Shown one piece after another: positions 59,883 through 64,000 of a DNA stretch of 64,000 nt (position 1 is its first letter; each line of letters starts with the position of its first letter). This stretch comes from Puniceibacterium confluentis. Lineage in GTDB: Bacteria > Pseudomonadota > Alphaproteobacteria > Rhodobacterales > Rhodobacteraceae. The notes under the pieces were generated by a model that ran no database searches, was not told the origin of the DNA, and saw only the letters and a program-made list of their open reading frames with translations. The DNA lies in contig NZ_VOJI01000009.1 in the NCBI RefSeq assembly GCF_007923445.1, positions 124,001-188,000 of the forward strand. Reading direction: 5' to 3'. Both the position numbers and the translations under genes were made by a program.

Positions 59883-59892
59883 GGAACACGTC

Positions 59893-61035
59893 ATGAGCAA
59901 GTCCCGCGATGCCTTTCGCACAATCAGCGAGGTGGCGGATTGGCTCAACACACCGGCCCACGTACTGCGTTTCTGGGAAAGCAAGTTCACCCAGGTGAAG
60001 CCGGTCAAGCGCGCCGGCGGACGTCGCTACTATCGTCCGGCCGACATGGAATTGCTTGGGGGAATCAAGACCTTGCTGCATGACGAAGGCATGACCATCA
60101 AAGGCGTGCAAAAGGTGCTGCGCGAACAGGGCGTCAAACACGTGGCAGCCCTGTCCGCTATCAAGGCCGACGTCGCGGACGTCCGCGATGCGTCCGAGAT
60201 CATCGAAGAAGCGCCCTTTGCCGATGTGCCGGAACCCGATGACATCGTCGTGCCCTTCGCCCCGTTTGTGCCGCCGGAAAAGAACCGCGGTTCTGTCCCC
60301 CCGGTGGCGCAGTACGAAGACGCCGAGGCAGAGCCAACGCTGGATCTGGACGCCGACGCGCCTGCCGACACGCAGCAGGAACCGGTCACGGATCCTGAGC
60401 CTGAACCGGCTGCCACGAGCCAACCCGAGGGTGCCGACACGCAGCAGGCCACAGCCGATGCCGCACCAGAGGACATCCAGTCTGACGAGGACTCCGAGCC
60501 GGATGTTTCCGATACGCCAGAGGCATTCGACCCTGTGAGCGCCGCGCCAGCATCAGAGGCCGTACCCATGCCGGAGGCCGTGCCCATGCCGGAGCCGGAA
60601 CCCGATGCGCCCGAGACCGCCGCGACCGGCGTGCAGGACACATTTGCCGCCGACCCCGATGACAGCCCGCTGCCCGGTTTCCTTCAGGCTCCGCTGGATA
60701 CGACTCCGGACGCAGCTGACGCAGCTGACGCAGAAGAATCGGACGCCGGACACGCCGGGGACGGTCCGGCCGAAGCCGCCGATATGGACGAACCGTCGGA
60801 CAGCCAGGATGTCAGCGACGCAACACCGGCGCCCGATGGCGACGACACGGTTTCGATCCCTGCAACCTCCCTGCCCTCCGACCCGGACCTGGCGGCGATC
60901 GAGGTTGCACCGCACTGCCTGAGCCACCTGTCGCGGATCACGCACCTCACACCGGAACAACGCCAAGCCATCGCGCCTCTGGTGGCCCGGTTGCGTGCCC
61001 ATCTGTCCGGGCCCCGGATCAACCGCGACGGTTGA
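59893..61035 (+). CDS. MerR-family regulator with a long acidic tail
   Basis: Protein of 380 residues: an N-terminal MerR winged helix (about 6-75, with [24 protein letters not shown] and [12 protein letters not shown]) then a long low-complexity region rich in Asp, Glu, Pro, Ala (about 100-325), then a short helical C-terminus ([19 protein letters not shown]). The DNA-binding part is typical of the ihfA-linked MerR protein of alphaproteobacteria. The tail lacks any fold and may bind partners. It follows ihfA by 10 bases, so it is in the same transcript. Confidence 0.87.
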   Translation: MSKSRDAFRTISEVADWLNTPAHVLRFWESKFTQVKPVKRAGGRRYYRPADMELLGGIKTLLHDEGMTIKGVQKVLREQGVKHVAALSAIKADVADVRDASEIIEEAPFADVPEPDDIVVPFAPFVPPEKNRGSVPPVAQYEDAEAEPTLDLDADAPADTQQEPVTDPEPEPAATSQPEGADTQQATADAAPEDIQSDEDSEPDVSDTPEAFDPVSAAPASEAVPMPEAVPMPEPEPDAPETAATGVQDTFAADPDDSPLPGFLQAPLDTTPDAADAADAEESDAGHAGDGPAEAADMDEPSDSQDVSDATPAPDGDDTVSIPATSLPSDPDLAAIEVAPHCLSHLSRITHLTPEQRQAIAPLVARLRAHLSGPRINRDG

Positions 61036-61107
61036 GACCGCGGCGTGCAGAAAACTGACATTTCGGGCTTGCCCTCGCAGGTAAAAACGATATGACAGGC
61101 CGCAAGT

Positions 61108-61184
61108 CGGGCTATAGCGCAGCCTGGTAGCGCGTCCGTCTGGGGGACGGAAGGTCGCAGGTTCGAGTCCTGCTAGCCCGACCA
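61108..61184 (+). tRNA. tRNA-Pro (GGG)
   Basis: Acceptor CGGGCTA with TAGCCCG, D-arm GCGC-GCGC, anticodon stem TCCGT-ACGGA with loop CTGGGGG (anticodon GGG), T-arm GCAGG-TTCGAGT-CCTGC, discriminator A and encoded CCA. Confidence 0.95.
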
Positions 61185-61373
61185 GCTACCACATGCTCCT
61201 GCGGAGCATCCCAAGCCAATGGCTTGCCCCCAATCAGATTTCCAACATTTGTCGGCGCCCCCTCGCGTGACCCGCGAGGGTCGCAACATACTGCGGCGGC
61301 CGCACTTTGCCCTCCCCCTTGGCGGGTCGAGTTGTTATGCACAGGCAGCGCACAGATGCATGAGGAGACAGCG

Positions 61374-62450
61374 ATGACAGGCGTTCTGGCCAGCCAGCAT
61401 ATCGAGGCGATGATCGCAGAGGGCACGCTGTTCTCGGACACTCCTGTTCTGGGCGCTCAGGTGCAACCCGCCAGTCTGGATCTGCGACTGGGCAACGTGG
61501 CCTACCGGGTGCGCGCCTCGTTTCTGGCAGGGCACGGTCAGAGCGTGGCCGACCGCATCGAAGAGTTTGTCATGCACAGTGTCGATCTCAGTGCCGGCGC
61601 GGTGCTGGAAAAAGGCTGCGTCTATGTCGTTCCGCTGATGGAACAGCTAACCCTGCCCGAAGATGTGCAGGCGATTGCCAACGCCAAAAGCTCGACCGGA
61701 CGACTGGACCTGCTGACCCGGCTGATCACCGACGGAGGCACGGAATTCGACCGCATTGCCCAGGGTTACGCAGGGCCGCTGTATGCCGAAATCTGCCCGC
61801 GATCGTTTTCGGTGCTGGTGCGCCCGGGCATGCGGCTGAACCAGATCCGGTTTCGCAAGGGGCGTTCGGTTCTGAGCGATCCGGAACTCTCGGCGCTGCA
61901 CGACAGTGACATCCTTGTCTCCGGAGGGGCGGCGGTGATCAGCGAAGGCCTGGGCTTCTCGGTCGATCTGAAACCGGCGCAGGGCACGCTGGTCGGCTAC
62001 CGCGCCAAGCCGCACACCGGCGTGATCGATCTCGACCGCATCGGTGCCTATGACCCGGCCGAGTTCTGGGAGGAGCTGCGCACCGACAAGGGCCGCATCA
62101 TTCTGGACCCCGATGCCTTTTACATCCTGGTGAGCCGCGAGGCCGTGCATATTCCACCGGCCTATGCCGCCGAGATGGCCCCCTATTTTGCCATGGTCGG
62201 CGAGTTCCGCGTGCATTACGCGGGCTTCTTCGATCCCGGCTTTGGTCACGCCGAGGCGGGCGGGCACGGATCGCGCGGCGTGCTCGAGGTGCGCTGCCAC
62301 GAGGCCCCCTTTGTGCTCGAGCACGGGCAGATCGTGGGGCGGCTGGTGTACGAGCGGATGGCAGCGGTTCCGGGGCAACTCTATGGGCGCGACATCGCCT
62401 CGAACTATCAGGGTCAGGGATTGAAGCTGTCGAAACATTTTCGTGATTAA
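61374..62450 (+). CDS. dcd: 2'-deoxycytidine 5'-triphosphate deaminase (long alphaproteobacterial form)
   Basis: Makes dUTP from dCTP for thymidylate synthesis. The 358 residues consist of two dUTPase-like modules, longer than the 190-residue enteric Dcd; this doubled form is annotated as dCTP deaminase in alphaproteobacteria. Motifs include QPASLDLRLGNVAYRV, NAKSSTGRLDLLTRLI, YAGPLYAEICPRSFSVLVRPG and in the second half HYAGFFDPGFGH and GRLVYERM. The ATG at 61374 has a GAGGAG site. It stands alone after tRNA-Pro. Confidence 0.9.
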   Translation: MTGVLASQHIEAMIAEGTLFSDTPVLGAQVQPASLDLRLGNVAYRVRASFLAGHGQSVADRIEEFVMHSVDLSAGAVLEKGCVYVVPLMEQLTLPEDVQAIANAKSSTGRLDLLTRLITDGGTEFDRIAQGYAGPLYAEICPRSFSVLVRPGMRLNQIRFRKGRSVLSDPELSALHDSDILVSGGAAVISEGLGFSVDLKPAQGTLVGYRAKPHTGVIDLDRIGAYDPAEFWEELRTDKGRIILDPDAFYILVSREAVHIPPAYAAEMAPYFAMVGEFRVHYAGFFDPGFGHAEAGGHGSRGVLEVRCHEAPFVLEHGQIVGRLVYERMAAVPGQLYGRDIASNYQGQGLKLSKHFRD

Positions 62451-62621
62451 GTCAATATTTTCAGGAACCTGCGGAACCCTGCCGATCTGACCTCCCTGAG
62501 TGGCGGACCGGCGCCTATTTTTTCAGATCGCTGCATTTGCCGGGGAACCAGAGGCCGGTCCCGGGGCTTTCCACTCCGAAGGTTAACACGCCTTTGGAAA
62601 AACTCTGGAAGGACCAAGACA

Positions 62622-63284
62622 ATGAAACTCAAGCAGATCGCTCTTTTCTCGACCGCAATCGTCGGTCTTGTCGCGTCGCCCGCTCTGGCCGAATTGACAG
62701 CCAATGCAACCACGGAACTGAACTTCCGTACCGGCCCGGGTCCGCAGTACGAAATTCAGGGTGTCATCCCCGCCGAGGGCGTCGTTGACGTCGCGGGTTG
62801 CCTCGACGATGGCGAATGGTGCGAAGTGTCGTTCGACGGTCAGACCGGCTGGGCCTATTCGGCTTATCTGACCACTCCGGTCGAAAACGAACCGGTGGTT
62901 CTGTATCAGCGGCCCGCCACGCTGGAAATCCAGACCGTCACCTATGACGAAGGCAACAAGGCAGCCGGCGGCGCCGCAGGGGCGACCATCGGGGCCGCAG
63001 CGGGCGCGCTTCTGATCGGCGGTCCGGCAGCCCTGGCGGCCGGTGCCATCATCGGCGCGGCCACCGGTGCTTCGTCCTCGATTGACGAAGAAACCGTGAC
63101 CTATGTGCGCCAGAACCCGGTCGAGCCGGTCTACCTGACCGGCGAAGTGGCCGTGGGCGCCGGCATCCCCGACACGGTGCAGGTATATGAACTGCCCGAG
63201 CCGAAATATGCCTATGTCAATGTCAACGGCCTGCCGGTCGTGATCGACTCCGAGACACGTCGCGTCGTGACCGTAGTTCGGTAA
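62622..63284 (+). CDS. SH3-domain/DUF1236-type exported protein
   Basis: Exported protein of 220 residues. Signal peptide ending ALA before ELTANATTEL; an SH3 type 3 domain with NFRTGPGPQYEIQGVIP and CEVSFDGQTGWAYSAYL (about 30-85). A glycine/alanine-rich middle (about 112-150, GAAAGALLIGGPAALAAGA) could insert in a membrane. The C-terminal part ends with VYELPEPKYAYVNVNG and VVIDSETRRVV, the DUF1236-like segment. Function unknown; bacterial SH3 domains usually bind peptidoglycan. A terminator follows. Confidence 0.82.
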   Translation: MKLKQIALFSTAIVGLVASPALAELTANATTELNFRTGPGPQYEIQGVIPAEGVVDVAGCLDDGEWCEVSFDGQTGWAYSAYLTTPVENEPVVLYQRPATLEIQTVTYDEGNKAAGGAAGATIGAAAGALLIGGPAALAAGAIIGAATGASSSIDEETVTYVRQNPVEPVYLTGEVAVGAGIPDTVQVYELPEPKYAYVNVNGLPVVIDSETRRVVTVVR

Positions 63285-63307
63285 CCCGACTGACATGACA
63301 CGCCAGA

Positions 63308-63336
63308 GGCCCCGACCATCGCGTCGGGGCCTTTTT
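63308..63336 (+). terminator. Rho-independent terminator after the SH3 protein gene
   Basis: Nine-base-pair stem GGCCCCGAC with GTCGGGGCC around a CATCGC loop, followed by TTTTT. It lies 23 bases after the stop codon. Confidence 0.94.
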
Positions 63337-63370
63337 ACGTCGCAGGGACCGGCTCAACCGGTTTGCGTTG

Positions 63371-63577
63371 CTATCGGGCCCCGCGCCGCATCAGCCGGGC
63401 GGCCTGCCGCGCCCGTTTGGCCGTGGCGCGGGCCTGGCGTTGCTGTTGGCGTTCGGCTGGGCTCATTGGGCTGTGTCCGGCACCGCGGACAGGGTTCATC
63501 CCCGTGCCCACGCCCTTGTTGATCAGGCGGCGGACCACCATGCGCAGGACCATGTTGACGATTCGATTGACATTCAT
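63371..63577 (-). CDS. 68-residue basic small protein
   Basis: Gene on the minus strand, 83 bases after scpB. The product begins with a short amphipathic helix MNVNRIVNMVLRMVVRRLIN and ends with a strongly basic tail (QQRQARATAKRARQAARLMR). The ATG is preceded by GGGAG. I do not recognise a family with certainty; I have an impression of similar short proteins next to scpB in relatives. A role in RNA or membrane binding is only inference. Confidence 0.6.
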   Translation of the reverse strand: MNVNRIVNMVLRMVVRRLINKGVGTGMNPVRGAGHSPMSPAERQQQRQARATAKRARQAARLMRRGAR

Positions 63578-63660
63578 GTTGGCGATGCTCCCGGTATCTG
63601 CTCGGTGACTTCCGACGCAAGGCTAACATCGGAATGTGCGTTTTTCAGGGCCTTTCGGCA

Positions 63661-64000
63661 TCAATCCTCGAACAATTCGCTCTGACCGCTGTCCAGCGCC
63701 TCGTCTGCGTCGGTGTCGCCTTCGCCGCCCAGTGGCATCGCGCCCGGCGGCGGGCGGTTGTCCAGCAGGCCCGCAGCGCGCAGCTCCTTCAGCCCAGGCA
63801 GGTCGCGGGCGGACTCGAGGCCGAAGTGGTCCAGAAATTCCTGGGTGACCACAAAGGTCACCGGCCGCCCCGGGGTCATCTTGCGACGACCAAAGCGGAT
63901 CCACTCCATTTCCAGCAACTGATCAACCGTACCGCGCGAAACCGAGACACCGCGGATTTCCTCGATCTCCGCGCGGGTGACCGGCGCGTGGTAGGCGATG
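63661..64000 (-). CDS. scpB: Segregation and condensation protein B, N-terminal part outside the window
   Basis: Winged-helix partner of ScpA and SMC in chromosome condensation. Only the C-terminal 112 codons are visible. The frame is open to the end of the window and reads AYHAPVTRAEIEEIRGVSVS, then TPGRPVTFVVTQEFLDHFGLES and DLPGLKELRAAGLLD, the conserved ScpB second winged helix. The acidic C-terminus is normal for the family. Confidence 0.92.
   Translation of the reverse strand, partial: IAYHAPVTRAEIEEIRGVSVSRGTVDQLLEMEWIRFGRRKMTPGRPVTFVVTQEFLDHFGLESARDLPGLKELRAAGLLDNRPPPGAMPLGGEGDTDADEALDSGQSELFED

Overview
The window looks like a chromosomal segment of an alphaproteobacterium of the order Rhodobacterales (Roseobacter group). 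The evidence is the gene content and order: trpG-trpD-trpC-moaC-moeA-lexA running towards comEC; a DUF1476 ATPase-inhibitor gene beside purC-purS-purQ; YceD-rpmF-plsX-fabH-ihfA-MerR; the GTTC-N7-GTTC type of SOS box; and a methionine synthase that appears to be split over separate genes. The DNA is GC-rich, densely coding and mostly core genome. No prophage, CRISPR array or intact insertion sequence was seen.

Layout. 0-7 kb: the 3' part of comEC, then on the minus strand a tightly overlapping trpG-trpD-ung-trpC-moaC-moeA run and lexA with its own SOS box. 7-13.3 kb: an envelope protein of the divergent polysaccharide deacetylase family, then a one-carbon/methionine cluster (DUF1638 protein, 57-residue membrane protein, corrinoid protein, radical SAM protein, homocysteine methyltransferase) and the ATP synthase inhibitor. 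13.5-24.4 kb (plus strand): purC-purS-purQ, the dctB-dctD two-component pair, a HupE/UreJ membrane protein, a secreted RTX protein with about 25 uninterrupted calcium-binding nonapeptides, and rpsB-tsf. 24.4-28.5 kb: aroQ coupled to an orphan LuxR regulator; a glutaryl-CoA-dehydrogenase-type gene divergent from its LysR regulator. 28.6-37.4 kb (minus strand): phosphate regulon in the order phoR, pstS-C-A-B, phoU, phoB, with a Pho-box array before pstS and phoR coupled to a PLP trans-sulfuration gene. 37.7-44.2 kb: pseudouridine catabolism (kinase plus PsuG), DUF502, ribonuclease D, a 61-residue membrane protein behind a palindrome, purN and purM, and a CAT-anticodon tRNA. 44.6-51.6 kb: guaB, a ureohydrolase, a class III CoA-transferase, a membrane protein, a RamA-like 2Fe-2S/ASKHA protein and tRNA-Gly. 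51.6-52.9 kb: a gene-poor, degraded-looking stretch holding a RidA gene broken by one in-frame TGA. 52.9-64 kb: a Uup-type ABC-F ATPase, olsB, bamE, the YceD-rpmF-plsX-fabH-ihfA-MerR cluster, tRNA-Pro, dcd, an SH3 envelope protein and the start of scpB.

How the genes work together. The most interesting theme is methionine synthesis. The homocysteine methyltransferase (11.9-12.9 kb), the free-standing corrinoid protein (9.8-10.5 kb) and the RamA-like reductive activator (49.4-51.4 kb) correspond to three parts of a split B12-dependent methionine synthase. The pterin-binding part is not in the window. A DUF1638 protein and a two-helix membrane protein sit immediately downstream of the corrinoid gene and are candidates for undescribed partners. 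Other points worth following up are a DctD response regulator without the sigma-54 contact loop, an ung gene inside the trp operon, an orphan LuxR coupled to aroQ, and several regulatory repeats.
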